A stretch of DNA of 64,000 nucleotides. Origin: Candidatus Magnetominusculus dajiuhuensis (GTDB lineage: Bacteria; Nitrospirota; Thermodesulfovibrionia; Thermodesulfovibrionales; Magnetobacteriaceae). Positions 63,974-64,000 of this stretch are shown piece by piece. The DNA lies in the NCBI GenBank assembly GCA_015233465.1, contig JADFXP010000001.1:77186-141185 (forward strand), given 5' to 3'. The notes below the pieces were generated by a model. The model made no database searches. It was not told where the DNA came from and worked only from the letters and a program-made list of their open reading frames with translations. Position 1 is the first letter of the stretch. Each line of letters begins with the position of its first letter. A program made the translations under genes and the position numbers.

Positions 63974-64000
63974 TTTGTACCTCTCTTTCTCTGCATAAAC

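Overview
The window (AT-rich, 64 kb) comes from the chromosome of a Gram-negative, motile, probably anaerobic or microaerophilic bacterium. Supporting genes are bamA with POTRA domains, heptose kinase, flagellin, System II cytochrome c maturation (ResB/CcsA), a large multiheme cytochrome c, B12-dependent ribonucleotide reductase, molybdate transport and YeeE/YedE sulfur-type permeases. This mix fits Nitrospirota or Desulfobacterota-like lineages, but no rRNA or tRNA gene is visible, so the lineage is an inference.

Layout. 1-7 kb is an accessory stretch on the minus strand: the end of xseA, three toxin-antitoxin modules (HicBA, MntA/HepT, DUF4258/YgiT-type), a caspase-like TPR protein, a PP-loop tRNA-thiolation-like enzyme and small palindromic repeats. 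7-14.7 kb holds housekeeping genes (hldE kinase domain, carB, a sigma-54 activator, dapF). 14.7-19.4 kb has a glycosyltransferase, a CMP-sugar synthetase-like enzyme and a PhoR/PhoB-type pair. 19.8-23.4 kb has two YeeE/YedE permeases, a TRL-like lipoprotein and two small secreted proteins sharing one promoter design. 24.4-30 kb has the multiheme cytochrome, modABC and ubiD. 30.3-31.6 kb is a two-gene unit: a protein with two Hfq/Sm-like domains and a tyrosine recombinase whose first catalytic Arg is Lys. 31.8-43.7 kb holds an MDR dehydrogenase, bamA, hisGC, nrdJ, a FlaA1-type dehydratase with sqdB, and an FtsX/MacB permease. 43.8-52.4 kb holds acyP, an outer-membrane protein, a pseudo-receiver/SPOR protein, ruvB, a TM2 protein, ugd, a ClC channel and a DUF4124-like protein. 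52.4-64 kb holds a second caspase-like protein with a C-terminal SUMF1-like domain, a NYN protein, resB/ccsA, a macro-domain protein, an IS5-like MITE, hemB and flagellin.

How the genes work together. Envelope and surface-sugar functions dominate (hldE, two glycan gene groups, ugd, sqdB, bamA, flagellin). Redox maturation genes (resB, ccsA, hemB) fit with the multiheme cytochrome. The modABC operon would supply molybdenum to Mo enzymes outside the window.

The most striking non-coding feature is a family of double-hairpin REP-like elements (at least twelve sites from 14.6 to 57.3 kb). They are packed against gene ends, in places supplying a stop codon or a start codon to a neighbouring gene. 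The most unusual genes are the tandem Hfq-like/recombinase pair, the two multidomain caspase-like proteins, the pseudo-receiver/SPOR fusion and the cytochrome with non-canonical haem motifs.
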